A DNA stretch of 64,000 bases from Winogradskyella undariae (GTDB lineage Bacteria > Bacteroidota > Bacteroidia > Flavobacteriales > Flavobacteriaceae): the NCBI RefSeq assembly GCF_013285155.1, contig NZ_JABTEL010000004.1, positions 124,001 through 188,000 on the forward strand, given 5' to 3'. Shown piece after piece: positions 26,125 through 36,489 of this stretch. Every line of letters starts with the position of its first letter. Position 1 is the first letter of the stretch. Position numbers and translations under genes: made by a program. Under the pieces are notes generated by a model that saw only the letters and a program-made list of their open reading frames with translations, did no database searches and was not told the origin of the DNA.

Positions 26125-26964
26125 CTATTTTAGAAACTTACTTATAGTTTCAGAAACGTGATTTAGCTCTACCGAAAGAATATCTTTTTCCCATGGATGT
26201 TTTGTATTAAAGACATGGCCTGCATTTTCTACAATTTCTAATTGACTGTTTTTACTCCATTCGTAAATATTGTAAGCTTCATCAATGTTTACAGAGGTAT
26301 CTTTATCTCCATGAATTATTAAAACAGGAAGCTCTAAACTTTTAGTTGCAGATTCTATATGAAGCCTTTCTTTATTGGCTTCAAAATCTTCTAAAAACTG
26401 AACATAGTGTGGCATTTCTTGTTTTGTTCTACCGTTTTTTACATACTTAACACCTTTTTCTTTCCAATTTTCAATTTCTGTTTCAGAACCAAATCTGTTT
26501 TCAAAATTACTTACGCTAGCTAAAGTTATAAGCTTGGTAATTCTAGAATCTTCTGATGCTTTTATTATTGCAATACCGCCACCACGACTGTGACCAATTA
26601 AACTTATTTCAGTTGTATTTATAGCTGAATTATTTTTGAAATGCTCTTGTGACCAATCAATCACATCGTTTAAATCTTCGAGTTCTTTAGTGTAATTATT
26701 ATTTCCAAAGGCTTCCAAATCCGGGAAATCTATAGGGTCATTAACAGTACCTCCATTGTGTGAAAAATTGAATTTTATAAAACAAAATCCTTCATCTGCA
26801 ATATGTTTTGCCATTAAATTCCAAGCGCCCCAATCTTTAAAACCTTTATAACCGTGACAGAAAATTACAATAGGCTGATTGATTTTTTCTTCAGAATAAA
26901 ACGTATCAATAAGAATTGACTTTTTTCCTTCTCTTGTTAGAAGTATGTTTTTATCTATTTTCAT
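26125..26964 (-). CDS. Alpha/beta hydrolase
   Basis: A 279-residue hydrolase without a signal peptide. The oxyanion-hole motif is FCHGYKGFKDWG, the nucleophile elbow GHSRGGG (Ser), the acid Asp in IHGDKDTSV and the His in ENAGHVF, so the triad is complete. It belongs to the dienelactone hydrolase/prolyl-oligopeptidase-like group; the ester substrate is unknown. Its ATG overlaps the stop codon of the addB-like gene (ATGA), so it is the second gene of that transcript. Confidence 0.9.
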   Translation of the reverse strand: MKIDKNILLTREGKKSILIDTFYSEEKINQPIVIFCHGYKGFKDWGAWNLMAKHIADEGFCFIKFNFSHNGGTVNDPIDFPDLEAFGNNNYTKELEDLNDVIDWSQEHFKNNSAINTTEISLIGHSRGGGIAIIKASEDSRITKLITLASVSNFENRFGSETEIENWKEKGVKYVKNGRTKQEMPHYVQFLEDFEANKERLHIESATKSLELPVLIIHGDKDTSVNIDEAYNIYEWSKNSQLEIVENAGHVFNTKHPWEKDILSVELNHVSETISKFLK

Positions 26965-29723
26965 TTCGTTAAGTCTTTTTCAATAAAATTGAGCTCTGGG
27001 CTACAGATTTCAGTTATTAATTTTTTAAGTTCAACTTCAAAATCATCTAAAGTTTCATTAGTAATTAATTGATCTTTTTTTCTTGAGCCCGAAGATTCTT
27101 TTTTACCGAATTTTAAGAACCCTCCGTTTAAGTTTTTAAATGAAATAATCCCGGCTTCAATAGGTAATTCTACACGTTTATTTTGACGCATCATATAAGC
27201 ATAACACAAAATCTGAAAAGACTTACTATACTTCGTATAATCCGTAGTCAAATCTTCCCAATCAACAATCTCTAATTTATTCTGTTCTACCTTGCCCGAT
27301 TTGTAATCTACAACCCTAATAACGCCATTAAACTGATCTACTCTATCTACTTTACCTTTTAAACGAATAGGAAAATCTAAGCCGTCTATTTCAATATTAA
27401 TGGACTCATCAGATTCAATCGCAATTATTTTTATTTCATTACCCGCTTTTAAGCTATCGCGCTCAAGGTTTAAAAAATTAGAAATATAACGTTGCGCAAT
27501 TTCAAAAATGATTAAATTTTTTCCTTTTGTAAAATCGCCGTCTTTATATAAATCTTTAAAATGCTTTGTAACGGTGATTTTAATTTGTTCTTTAAAAGTT
27601 TTAAGGTGCTCTAAAGTTAACAATTCACCTTCTAATGGTTTGTAAAAATCTTCAAGTGAATTGTGAATTACAGAACCTAAAGTATTGGCCGCAATGTTTT
27701 CTTCAACATCATCAAATTCTTTAATTCCTAAAACTTTTTCAAAATAAAAGTCCATTGGATTTCTAATATAATTAGATAGTGATGAAGGTGAAAATCCTTT
27801 AGCCGAAAATACTTTTAACTGTTCAATAACAGCATCAGACTTTACAATCTCTTGTAATTTTTGTTCAATTATAGGTACTTCGGGAGCAATAACACTATTC
27901 ACTATTTCGTGCTGACCTTCAATCTCTAATTGCGTTAAAAATCTACTCTTCTCTCCTCCTTTTAAAGCATCAATTTCTGTATTATATAAAATATAGACAT
28001 TTTTTGCACGTTGTAAAAGTCTATAAAAGTGATAGGTATAAACGGCGTCCTTTTCTTTGAAGGTTGGTAGGCCCCTTTCAATTTTTACATCGAACGGAAT
28101 AAACGAATTATTTGTTTTTCCGGAAGGTAAAATACCTTCATTTACTGAACTTATTATTACGGTATCAAAATCTAAAACTCGCGATTCTAACATTCCCATA
28201 ATCTGAAGTCCTTCTAACGGTTCGCCTTTAAAATCTAAGGTTTCAGAACTTAGTAATTCTTTATAAATCGTTTGCAATGCCGACACCGAATTAAGGTATT
28301 TATAGGCTGTATTTAATTCTGAAAGTTGATTAAATAACGTATTAAAACGATAGAGGTATTCTAATTCTAAACTGTGATTTTTTTTATCTCCATCTAAATT
28401 TGTTTTCATTCTAGAAATAAGTGTAGAACAGTTTTTGAGCGCTATTAACGGCTTGTCTTGCCAAGATTGAAATAAGAATTCTATAAGATCTATATGCTCT
28501 GTAACAAGCTTCTTAAGATCGCTCAAGCCCATATAAACCAAATTATTTTTAGTAATGTGAGCAACTAAATTCACAGATACATTACCAGATTCGGTTTCAA
28601 ACAACGGGTAAATAGAAGGGTGAGACAATACACTAACAACATCTTTGTAATAAAACTCTTTTGGGTTGTTTTTATGAAGCACAAATAACTGCTCAAAAAC
28701 AGATGCTAAAGGCACAAACTGTAATGGTAACCCCATTGTTACATTAAGCTTACTTATGGTACTTGGTATTGAGTTTAATACAGGAAGCAATAAATGCTCT
28801 TCACCCAAAACAACTGCTATACTTGATAACTTAGTTTCTTTTTGCGTTAAATCTGTTAATAATTGACCGATATATTTAGCCTGACCAACAAGTTTAGGAA
28901 TACCAATAGCTTGAATATTTTTAGGTGTACTATAAGTTTCCGTAACCCAATTAAAGGGTTTTGTTTTAAAATAATCCCAGTGCGCTCTATGTTGTCTTGT
29001 AAACCAACCAGCATCGTGCACATTATCATCAATAAAGGCTTTATCAATATCCCAGTAAATGTGAGCTAAATCATTTTTTAATAAACCTTGAATAATTTTA
29101 GACTCAGCAGAGTTTAAAGCATTAAACCCTAAAAACACATGGTTTTTTCCACTACAATCCTCCATATAAGGTTCTAAATTATCTACAGCTTTTCTATAGA
29201 TTAAACCTTGATAACCTTGCTTTGACGCTAAAAGGTTTTCGGTATATGAAGCATAGTAATTTTTAAGAGATTTCCAGAACTTTAAATAATTTGTAACCAA
29301 ATCGGTACTATTACTTTCTAAAGACCAATGATCAAGCTCTTTTATAGCATTTAAATAATCGAATATATGATCTTGCGGAATAAGATAACGATCTATCTCA
29401 TTAAAATCTTGTAATAAGATTTGTGCCCATTTTGAAAAAGATTCAAAAGGCTCTTGCTCCTCTTCCTTTGTTAAGGCTTTATAGGTTTCGTAGAATCGAA
29501 ATAATAAATCGGTGTTAGGTAGATTTTGTAATCCGGATAACTCCTCTACAAACTCTTCGCTACTGATTATTTGAGGTGTAAAAATAGGTTGATCTAATAA
29601 AGAAGAAAGGTGATGCTTAAGAAACACACCCGCTCTTTTACTTGGAAGTACAAATGTTAACTCTTGAAAATTAACATTTTTATTTTGAAGATCAATGAGT
29701 ACTGATTTTATAAAACTTATCAT
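26961..29723 (-). CDS. AddB-like helicase/PD-(D/E)XK nuclease
   Basis: A 920-residue protein of the AddB/RecC-like group. It has an inactivated UvrD-type helicase core without a recognisable Walker A and a C-terminal RecB-type nuclease whose catalytic motif is VDYKSGK. It probably pairs with the AddA-like protein at 32521-35652 to process double-strand breaks for RecA. The genes are separated by ompA and kbl. Cysteines that hold an iron-sulfur cluster in classical AddB are not obvious, so this is the Bacteroidota-type variant. It is followed by the hydrolase (ATGA overlap). Confidence 0.82.
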   Translation of the reverse strand: MISFIKSVLIDLQNKNVNFQELTFVLPSKRAGVFLKHHLSSLLDQPIFTPQIISSEEFVEELSGLQNLPNTDLLFRFYETYKALTKEEEQEPFESFSKWAQILLQDFNEIDRYLIPQDHIFDYLNAIKELDHWSLESNSTDLVTNYLKFWKSLKNYYASYTENLLASKQGYQGLIYRKAVDNLEPYMEDCSGKNHVFLGFNALNSAESKIIQGLLKNDLAHIYWDIDKAFIDDNVHDAGWFTRQHRAHWDYFKTKPFNWVTETYSTPKNIQAIGIPKLVGQAKYIGQLLTDLTQKETKLSSIAVVLGEEHLLLPVLNSIPSTISKLNVTMGLPLQFVPLASVFEQLFVLHKNNPKEFYYKDVVSVLSHPSIYPLFETESGNVSVNLVAHITKNNLVYMGLSDLKKLVTEHIDLIEFLFQSWQDKPLIALKNCSTLISRMKTNLDGDKKNHSLELEYLYRFNTLFNQLSELNTAYKYLNSVSALQTIYKELLSSETLDFKGEPLEGLQIMGMLESRVLDFDTVIISSVNEGILPSGKTNNSFIPFDVKIERGLPTFKEKDAVYTYHFYRLLQRAKNVYILYNTEIDALKGGEKSRFLTQLEIEGQHEIVNSVIAPEVPIIEQKLQEIVKSDAVIEQLKVFSAKGFSPSSLSNYIRNPMDFYFEKVLGIKEFDDVEENIAANTLGSVIHNSLEDFYKPLEGELLTLEHLKTFKEQIKITVTKHFKDLYKDGDFTKGKNLIIFEIAQRYISNFLNLERDSLKAGNEIKIIAIESDESINIEIDGLDFPIRLKGKVDRVDQFNGVIRVVDYKSGKVEQNKLEIVDWEDLTTDYTKYSKSFQILCYAYMMRQNKRVELPIEAGIISFKNLNGGFLKFGKKESSGSRKKDQLITNETLDDFEVELKKLITEICSPELNFIEKDLTK

Positions 29724-29735
29724 TCTATAAAAATA

Positions 29736-29766
29736 AAAAACGCCCCGGATTACGGAGCGTTTTTTT
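29736..29766 (-). terminator. Terminator after OmpA/TSP3 gene
   Basis: Arms AAACGC-CCG and CGG-GCGTTT pair with one mismatch (C/A) and a five-base loop. A T-rich tail follows on the minus strand. It lies 19 bases past the ompA stop codon and just before the addB-like gene, which therefore probably has its own promoter or depends on read-through. Confidence 0.7.
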
Positions 29767-29784
29767 AATATATTTTAGATGTGA

Positions 29785-31149
29785 TTAGCTTTTCAACTTC
29801 ACCTCTACACGTCTGTTTTCTTTTTTACCAGCACTTGTACTGTTACTAGCGATAGGAGTAGTCTCTCCAAAACCAGCAGCAGTTAATCTATCAGCACTAA
29901 TACCATTAGCAATTAAGTAATCTCTTACTGCATTTGCACGTCTTTCAGATAAAGCTTGGTTACTAGATTTAGAACCATCACTATCAGTATGACCTTCTAA
30001 TGAGAAAGAAGCTTTTGGGTATTCTTTAAAGATCGCTACCATTGACTGTAATACTTGGTTAGTTTGCTTTTGGAAAGTAGCTCTACCTGAGTTAAACAAG
30101 ATAGATCTTGAATATTCATTTAAAGTATCCATTACTTCTTCAGTTGGTGCAATTTCAGGACAACCATTGTTTGCCACAGTACCAGCTTCGTTTGGACATT
30201 TATCATCTTTATCTAAAACACCATCACCGTCAGTATCAGGCCAAGGACATCCGTTATTTGCAGCAGGACCTGCAGTATCTGGACATTTATCATCAGCATC
30301 AGCAACACCGTCACTATCAGCATCTGGACAACCAGCTAAAGTTTTAAGACCAGCAACTTCTGGACACTTATCATCTTTATCAACTACACCGTCACCATCA
30401 GTATCAGGACAACCATTAAATTCTGGTAAACCTGCAGTGTAAGGACAATCATCTTTAGAATCTTGGATACCATCGTTATCAGAATCTGGACAACCGTTGA
30501 AGATCTCTAAACCAGCTTCTTCTGGACAAGCATCATCTTGATCGTAAATACCATCACCATCAGTATCAGTACCACCAAATTTAAATATAACACCAACTGA
30601 ATGTTGGAAATGTGAAGGTAAATAATCTTCAAAAGAATGCTTATATGCAGATTGAATATCTACACCTAATTTTTCTGAGAACCAAAATTTAAAACCTAAA
30701 GTTCCGTTTAAAGTACCAGCTCCGATTTCATCAACCCAAGTGTAACCACCACCAACTCCTAAATAAGGCTCAATAGTTTTTGAGTTAAGAAGATCCATAA
30801 AGCTATAAGATACATTACCGTCTAAACCGTAATATGTTAAATCATCTACAGAGCTATCTCCAAATTTATCAATTGTGTTTATAGATCCTTTTGCTGTAAC
30901 TGTAAAGCCATCACTAAGGTATCTAGATACAGAAAGTGTTGAGATAGAAGGAATAATGTTCCAGTGATCACCTACTTGAAAGTATTGATCAAAATAGTCT
31001 CCTTGTGGTGCTTCTTCTCCTACTGGATAAAAGTCAACTGCATTGGCTCCAAAAGCAACAGCCCATGGATTGTTCTTGTCTTGTGCATTTGATGTGCTAA
31101 AGCTCGCTATAAGCACTGCGACAAAAAATAATCTGCTAAGATTTTTCAT
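29785..31149 (-). CDS. OmpA-family porin with thrombospondin type 3 repeats
   Basis: A 454-residue outer-membrane protein. A signal peptide (ending NAQDKN) precedes an eight-stranded beta-barrel (about 23-195). Next come about five calcium-binding TSP3 repeats of the form DTDGDGV-DKDDKCP (about 195-325) and a C-terminal OmpA peptidoglycan-binding domain (GHTDSDGSKS, LSERRANAV, NRRVEV). This is the standard OprF-like plan in Bacteroidota. The consensus promoter at 31186-31216 and strong terminator suggest abundant monocistronic expression. Confidence 0.93.
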   Translation of the reverse strand: MKNLSRLFFVAVLIASFSTSNAQDKNNPWAVAFGANAVDFYPVGEEAPQGDYFDQYFQVGDHWNIIPSISTLSVSRYLSDGFTVTAKGSINTIDKFGDSSVDDLTYYGLDGNVSYSFMDLLNSKTIEPYLGVGGGYTWVDEIGAGTLNGTLGFKFWFSEKLGVDIQSAYKHSFEDYLPSHFQHSVGVIFKFGGTDTDGDGIYDQDDACPEEAGLEIFNGCPDSDNDGIQDSKDDCPYTAGLPEFNGCPDTDGDGVVDKDDKCPEVAGLKTLAGCPDADSDGVADADDKCPDTAGPAANNGCPWPDTDGDGVLDKDDKCPNEAGTVANNGCPEIAPTEEVMDTLNEYSRSILFNSGRATFQKQTNQVLQSMVAIFKEYPKASFSLEGHTDSDGSKSSNQALSERRANAVRDYLIANGISADRLTAAGFGETTPIASNSTSAGKKENRRVEVKLKS

Positions 31150-31185
31150 ATTTTAATTAATTTTAATTTTAAGTGTTAATTAATG

Positions 31186-31216
31186 CAAAAATAAGATGTT
31201 AAAATTTATTAACAAA
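31186..31216 (-). promoter_or_regulatory. Consensus promoter of OmpA/TSP3 gene
   Basis: On the minus strand TTTG (31216-31213), a 19-base spacer and TATTTTTG (31193-31186) match the Bacteroidota sigma-A-type consensus exactly. The leader to the ATG at 31149 is about 30 bases and A/T-rich. Confidence 0.75.
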
Positions 31217-31283
31217 GACAAAGATATAAAATTTATGCCATTAAACGCGATTTCAAAGCGTTTGAGCTAAGATTTTAATCATT

Positions 31284-32477
31284 CTAGATAACTTTTAATT
31301 CTTTGCCAACTTTTATGAATGCATTTATTGTTTTATCTAGTTGCTCTTTATCATGAGCAGCAGATAGTTGCACTCTAATTCTTGCTTTATCTCTAGGCAC
31401 AACAGGGTAAAAGAAACCGATAACATAAACACCTTCTTCTAAAAGCATATTTGCCATATTTTGAGACAATTTAGCATCGTATAACATTACTGGGACAATT
31501 GCAGAATCTCCATCTACAATATCAAAACCAGCCTCTTTCATTCCTTTTTTAAAGTATTTAGCATTCCAATCTACTTTATCTCTAAGTGTCGTGTCATTTT
31601 TAAGCATATCAAACACCTTAATAGATGCACCAACAATTGCAGGTGCTAAAGAGTTTGAAAATAAATAAGGTCTAGAACGTTGACGAAGAAGTTCTACAAT
31701 TTCTTTTTTTGCAGTCGTATAACCTCCCATAGCACCACCTAATGCCTTACCTAAAGTTCCTGTAATAATATCAATTCTACCAAGTACTCCTTTTTCTTCT
31801 AAAGTACCAATTCCTGTTTCACCTATAAAACCTGTTGCATGGCATTCGTCAATCATAACCATGGCATCGTACTTATCTGCTAAATCACAAATTTTATCTA
31901 AAGGCGCAACTAAACCATCCATAGAAAACACACCATCCGTTACTATAATTTTATAACGAGCTCCGTTTGCATTTGCTTCTATTAATTGTGTTTCTAAATC
32001 AGCCATATCACTATTTTGATAACGATATCTGGCCGCTTTACACAATCTTACTCCATCAATAATTGAGGCGTGATTTAGAGAATCTGATATAATAGCATCT
32101 TCCTTTGTTAATAAAGGCTCAAAAACACCACCATTGGCATCAAAAGCCGCTGCATATAATATGGTATCTTCTGTACCATAAAAATCAGCTATTTTTTGTT
32201 CTAGTTCTTTATGAATATCTTGAGTTCCACAAATAAAACGTACTGAAGACATCCCAAAACCATGTGTATCCATAGCGTCTTTTGCTGCTTGTATAACATC
32301 GGGATGAGAAGATAAACCTAAGTAATTATTAGCACAAAAGTTTAAAACTTTTTGTCCTGTATTTAAGGTTATTTCGGCACCTTGTGGTGAGGTAATAATA
32401 CGCTCTTCCTTAAAAAGACCAGCTTCCTTTATAGATTCTATTTCTTGTTGTAAATGATTCTTTATATCTCCGTACAT
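31284..32477 (-). CDS. kbl: Glycine C-acetyltransferase (2-amino-3-ketobutyrate CoA ligase)
   Basis: A 397-residue PLP enzyme that splits 2-amino-3-ketobutyrate with CoA into glycine and acetyl-CoA in threonine breakdown. It belongs to the alpha-oxoamine synthase family: [10 protein letters not shown] near the N-terminus, the [10 protein letters not shown] motif, and the PLP lysine about 244 in GTLGKALGG. Threonine dehydrogenase is not adjacent. A -7 box TATCTTTG (32510-32503) lies between it and the upstream addA-like stop codon, so it has its own promoter. Confidence 0.93.
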   Translation of the reverse strand: MYGDIKNHLQQEIESIKEAGLFKEERIITSPQGAEITLNTGQKVLNFCANNYLGLSSHPDVIQAAKDAMDTHGFGMSSVRFICGTQDIHKELEQKIADFYGTEDTILYAAAFDANGGVFEPLLTKEDAIISDSLNHASIIDGVRLCKAARYRYQNSDMADLETQLIEANANGARYKIIVTDGVFSMDGLVAPLDKICDLADKYDAMVMIDECHATGFIGETGIGTLEEKGVLGRIDIITGTLGKALGGAMGGYTTAKKEIVELLRQRSRPYLFSNSLAPAIVGASIKVFDMLKNDTTLRDKVDWNAKYFKKGMKEAGFDIVDGDSAIVPVMLYDAKLSQNMANMLLEEGVYVIGFFYPVVPRDKARIRVQLSAAHDKEQLDKTINAFIKVGKELKVI

Positions 32478-32502
32478 GTTTTAATTTTTTGTTTAACGCG
32501 AT

Positions 32503-32510
32503 CAAAGATA
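32503..32510 (-). promoter_or_regulatory. -7 promoter box of kbl
   Basis: TATCTTTG on the minus strand fits TAnnTTTG and lies 26 bases before the kbl ATG, after the addA-like stop codon. No TTTG at -33 is clear (ATTG instead). Confidence 0.45.
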
Positions 32511-32520
32511 CTATGAAAAT

Positions 32521-35500
32521 TTAGACTTCAATAACTTCAATAGTATCATTTAAATAAACCAATATTTTATGTGTTACTTTTAAATTCATCTCATTTAAAA
32601 CCGACTCGTAATCATTAAGCTGTGCTGCATGAAAGGATTTTTGCTCTCCGGTTTTATAATCAATAATAGTCACTTCATTATTAGAATTAATATTTAAACG
32701 ATCGGGTCTTAAAATCTTACCCGATAATGGAATAATATCGCGTTCGTTATAGATCTGAAAATCATTCTGAAAATATTTACTTAACTCAACATGTTCCATA
32801 ACACTTAAGACTAACGTTCTTAATTCATCTGTGTTTTTAGTCGTAATATCTCCAGAAATCAATAACTCATTAAAGGCTGAATCAATATCTTCTATTGTTT
32901 TAATTTTTGATAAAATAAGGTGAACTAAATTACCACGTTCTATAGCAGCTTCTTGCTCGGTATCCCATAATAATCCCGATTTAGTAACAATATTTAAATT
33001 GTGAACTTCTTTAGGAACTGAAATCATTTTAAATTGCTCTACAGGAGTTTCAACCTCAACCACTTTTTGATTCGGAACCATAGTCCCAAAACTATAATTA
33101 AGCTGGCTGTCTGTCCATTTATTTTCTTTAATCAGGAAATTAACAAACATACCCGCATACGTATCCTTATTAACGACACCTTTTGCATTAATATCTTTCT
33201 TAGTGATAATATACAACTGCTCAACGGCTCTTGTTAAAACTACATACATTAGGTTAATACTATCTAATTCTAATTGCGCATTGTGTGTTTTGTAAATGAG
33301 CTCTCCGGTTTCACCATAATTCTCTACTTCTTTAGTGTAATTAAGTAGAAGCGTATTAAATCCATTATAGTCTTCAGCTTTTACAGGAAACCAAACTTTA
33401 GGTTCTATTTCTCTATAAATATTAAGATCTGCATAAGGGAATATTACTATCGGAAACTCTAAACCTTTAGATTTATGAATAGTCATAATCTGTACGGCAT
33501 TCCTGTTTTCAGGTGTTACAACACTGAGCTTTTCTTCATTTGTTTCAAAATAATTGACAAAATCAGTAACATCAGAATTTCGTTTTTGAGTAAACTCTAA
33601 CACAATATCTAAATAAAACTGAAGGTATGCATCTGATGCTTCATTTAGATTGAATGCTCTTATACAATGCTCTACAAGATCGTATAAAGGCAACTGAAGA
33701 CATTGATTTTTATCTATATATATATTCAATTCGGCTAATCCCAATAACATCTCATCTAAATTATCTTTTAGATAATTAACAAAAAACTGATGTTTATCTT
33801 CAATTTGATCACGATCTGCTAAAAATGAAAGCACCTTAATTTTAAGACCATCATTATTGGGTTGAATTAATAATTTTAAAAACGAATTAATAAAATTAAC
33901 CTTATCCGAGTTTTTTATAAGTAACGTTTCAGATGACGTAATATTAATGCCATTTTCGTTTAAATAATTAGCAATAGCAACACCTTCTTTTCTTTTACGG
34001 ACCAAAACACAAATATCACGAAGTGGATACCCCTTTTCTTGACAGTTCTTTATCGTTTCTAAAACTTCTGCGGCATACATTTGGTGTATATCATCATCTT
34101 TTTCAGGATCTAAAAAATTAAGATTCACAAAACCTTCTGATGTATTATGTGTGTTTTGTTTTGCCTTTTTATACAGATCAGCATACGCAGCTTCACTAAA
34201 AGTATGTTCACTTAAAAACTCAAAAAATGTGTTATTAAATTCAATAACAGCCTTGGCACTTCTGTAATTGGTTTCTAAAGCTAAGACTTCCGCTTCGAGC
34301 TGAAACGGATTATCAATCTTATTATATAGTTTTATAAACTGTTCTGCTTCACCACCACGCCATCTGTAAATAGCCTGTTTGGCATCACCAACTAACATGG
34401 ATGTTCCTTTAGCTCCAGAAAGTGCATTTTCTAACAACGGAACTAAATTTTCCCATTGCATATTAGACGTATCCTGAAACTCATCAATAAAATAATGTTT
34501 GAATTTTTCTCCTAAACGCTCATAAATAAAAGGTGTTGGCTGATTTTTAATTTCATTACTAATAATGGTATTAAATTCTGAAATCAACATTTTATTCTGA
34601 TCCGCTTTTAATGCATCTAATTCATTCTTTATGGCATTTAAAACTGATAGTGGCGTGATATTTCTATAAAACCCTTTTTTCAGTTTTACATTAAAAATAG
34701 ATGCTTTTATATCTAAAAAAGCTTCGGCTAATTGAGGTTGAATACTATCTATAACAGATGCTATATCGTCTTTAACACGCTTAGGATACAAAACATTACC
34801 TTCAACCAAAGTATTCTGCCAAGCAGCTTCAAATGTAACAGCAAACTGTTTTGAGCTTATTTTTTTAAAATATTTAGGAAGATAACTTCCACTAAAATCA
34901 TTGTATTGTAAACCACTCTCGTCAATTAAAGTTAAAGCTTTATCTGCTGTAGCAATTAAACTTTCTTCAAGTTGAATGACCTCTTTAGACAATTCTTGTT
35001 TTAAGGTCTTAAAATCATCAAGTGTTTTTTCTTTCAGCGTCTGTATTCCAAAAAGGTCATTCTCATTAACTAATAATTTTGAAATATTATTAAAGTCATA
35101 ACTGATATCCCAACTCTTATCATCGTCTGCTTTTTCAATGGCAAAATCGACCAATATTTTAGTCAATCCTTTATCACTTCCCGCTTTAGCGATAAGACTA
35201 TCTACTGCCTCATTTAAAAGTCGACCTTGATCTAGTTCAACTTCAAAATTCATAGGTAACTTTAAATCGTGCGCAAAAGTTCTAATAACACGATGTGTAA
35301 AACCATCAATGGTAGAAATATCGAACGCACCATAATTATGAATAATATGTTTTAGAACATTCTTTGATTTAGTTTGAAGGGCTTCGGGTTGAATTTTTAA
35401 TTCCTCACAAATAGCCTGAAACATTGGGTTAGGATCCGTTAAACTTTCTTCTTTAGAAAAAACTTTAAGCATGTCTACAATCCTTTCCTTCATCTCACCA

Positions 35501-35652
35501 ACCGCTTTATTAGTAAAAGTGATTGCTAAAATAGACTTGAATTGATCATAGCTATTAGACTGAATTAGTATTTTTAAATAGGCTTTAGCGAGTGTAAATG
35601 TCTTACCACTACCGGCAGAAGCGTTATATATTTTAAAGGCTGAATTTTGCAA
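32521..35652 (-). CDS. AddA/UvrD-type helicase-nuclease
   Basis: A 1043-residue superfamily 1 helicase. Walker A (NASAGSGKTFTLAKAYL), motif Ia (AITFTNKAVGEMKERI), Walker B (IDEFQDTSNMQW), motif III (VGDAKQAIYRWRGG) and motif VI (LYVVLTRAVEQLYI) are all present. The C-terminus has a RecB-type nuclease motif (IIDYKTGEQ). It should act with the AddB-like protein at 26961-29723 in double-strand-break resection. The product starts MQNSAFKIYNASAGSGKT, so the P-loop lies almost at the N-terminus, as usual. Confidence 0.92.
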   Translation of the reverse strand: MQNSAFKIYNASAGSGKTFTLAKAYLKILIQSNSYDQFKSILAITFTNKAVGEMKERIVDMLKVFSKEESLTDPNPMFQAICEELKIQPEALQTKSKNVLKHIIHNYGAFDISTIDGFTHRVIRTFAHDLKLPMNFEVELDQGRLLNEAVDSLIAKAGSDKGLTKILVDFAIEKADDDKSWDISYDFNNISKLLVNENDLFGIQTLKEKTLDDFKTLKQELSKEVIQLEESLIATADKALTLIDESGLQYNDFSGSYLPKYFKKISSKQFAVTFEAAWQNTLVEGNVLYPKRVKDDIASVIDSIQPQLAEAFLDIKASIFNVKLKKGFYRNITPLSVLNAIKNELDALKADQNKMLISEFNTIISNEIKNQPTPFIYERLGEKFKHYFIDEFQDTSNMQWENLVPLLENALSGAKGTSMLVGDAKQAIYRWRGGEAEQFIKLYNKIDNPFQLEAEVLALETNYRSAKAVIEFNNTFFEFLSEHTFSEAAYADLYKKAKQNTHNTSEGFVNLNFLDPEKDDDIHQMYAAEVLETIKNCQEKGYPLRDICVLVRKRKEGVAIANYLNENGINITSSETLLIKNSDKVNFINSFLKLLIQPNNDGLKIKVLSFLADRDQIEDKHQFFVNYLKDNLDEMLLGLAELNIYIDKNQCLQLPLYDLVEHCIRAFNLNEASDAYLQFYLDIVLEFTQKRNSDVTDFVNYFETNEEKLSVVTPENRNAVQIMTIHKSKGLEFPIVIFPYADLNIYREIEPKVWFPVKAEDYNGFNTLLLNYTKEVENYGETGELIYKTHNAQLELDSINLMYVVLTRAVEQLYIITKKDINAKGVVNKDTYAGMFVNFLIKENKWTDSQLNYSFGTMVPNQKVVEVETPVEQFKMISVPKEVHNLNIVTKSGLLWDTEQEAAIERGNLVHLILSKIKTIEDIDSAFNELLISGDITTKNTDELRTLVLSVMEHVELSKYFQNDFQIYNERDIIPLSGKILRPDRLNINSNNEVTIIDYKTGEQKSFHAAQLNDYESVLNEMNLKVTHKILVYLNDTIEVIEV

Positions 35653-35721
35653 AAGAGATAATTTTTATACCAAAATAGGGAATCTTAATAGTTTATTAAG
35701 AGAAAATTAAGGACAATATTG

Positions 35722-35729
35722 TAAATTTG
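35722..35729 (+). promoter_or_regulatory. -7 promoter box of superoxide dismutase gene
   Basis: TAAATTTG fits TAnnTTTG, 40 bases before the ATG. No consensus TTTG is found 19 bases upstream, so another factor may help. Confidence 0.4.
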
Positions 35730-35769
35730 ACCATAAAGATTATTTATTAACCAATAAAAGAAAAACATT

Positions 35770-36378
35770 ATGGCTTTCGAATTACCGAAATTAAAATATG
35801 CTTACGATGCTTTAGAACCAAATATTGATGCTCGCACAATGGAGATTCATCATACTAAACATCATCAAGGCTACACAAATAAATTAAACGCAGCAATTGA
35901 AGGAACTGATTTAGAAGGAAAAACTATAGAGAATATCCTTATTAATTTAGATACAGAAAACAAAGCGGTTAGAAACAATGGTGGTGGATTTTACAATCAC
36001 TCATTATTTTGGGACGTAATGAATCCTGAAGGAAAAGGACGTTTATCTGGAGACTTAAAAGATGCTATTGAAGCAGAATTTGGTTCTTTTGAAGCGTTTA
36101 AAGATGCATTTTCTAGCGCAGCAGCAACACGTTTTGGTTCTGGTTGGGCCTGGTTATGTGTACATGAAGGTGGAAAAGTTGAAGTTTGCTCTACAGGAAA
36201 CCAAGACAATCCATTAATGCCAGGAATTGGTTGTGAAGGAACTCCAATTTTAGGTTTAGATGTATGGGAACATGCTTACTACTTAAACTACCAAAACAGA
36301 AGACCAGATTATATTGAAGCTTTCTTTAATGTAATTAACTGGAATGAAGTTGAGCGTCGTTACGCTGAAGCAAAATAA
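35770..36378 (+). CDS. sodB: Superoxide dismutase, Fe/Mn type
   Basis: A 202-residue cytoplasmic enzyme that converts superoxide to peroxide and oxygen. The metal ligands are visible: His in [10 protein letters not shown] (about 26-35), His in [11 protein letters not shown], and Asp164 and His168 in LDVWEHAYY. The family signature [13 protein letters not shown] is intact and the length is normal. Fe versus Mn preference cannot be read safely. It has its own -7 box and a strong bidirectional terminator. Confidence 0.93.
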   Translation: MAFELPKLKYAYDALEPNIDARTMEIHHTKHHQGYTNKLNAAIEGTDLEGKTIENILINLDTENKAVRNNGGGFYNHSLFWDVMNPEGKGRLSGDLKDAIEAEFGSFEAFKDAFSSAAATRFGSGWAWLCVHEGGKVEVCSTGNQDNPLMPGIGCEGTPILGLDVWEHAYYLNYQNRRPDYIEAFFNVINWNEVERRYAEAK

Positions 36379-36410
36379 TTTGAGTTTAATTTATTTAGGC
36401 TTATATATAG

Positions 36411-36442
36411 AAAATCCGAACATTTAAATGTTCGGATTTTTT
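36411..36442. terminator. Bidirectional terminator between sodB and GreA/B-like gene
   Basis: Arms AAAATCCGAACATTT and AAATGTTCGGATTTT form a perfect hairpin with A-run before and T-run after. It serves the convergent genes on both sides. Confidence 0.85.
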
Positions 36443-36489
36443 ATTTGCTTTTTTTTAAATTATCAGCTTGAAATGATTTTCATGAAATA

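Noticed and set aside
30108..30442. Open frames opposite the TSP3 repeats of the OmpA gene
   Set aside because: They arise from the repetitive GAT/GAC-rich coding of the minus-strand porin and show His/Leu or Ser/Pro-rich low-complexity products with no start context.
30170..30560. DNA repeats that could suggest a CRISPR or satellite array
   Set aside because: The repeated units are in-frame codons for calcium-binding DTDGDG-type repeats, with irregular spacing and no spacers.
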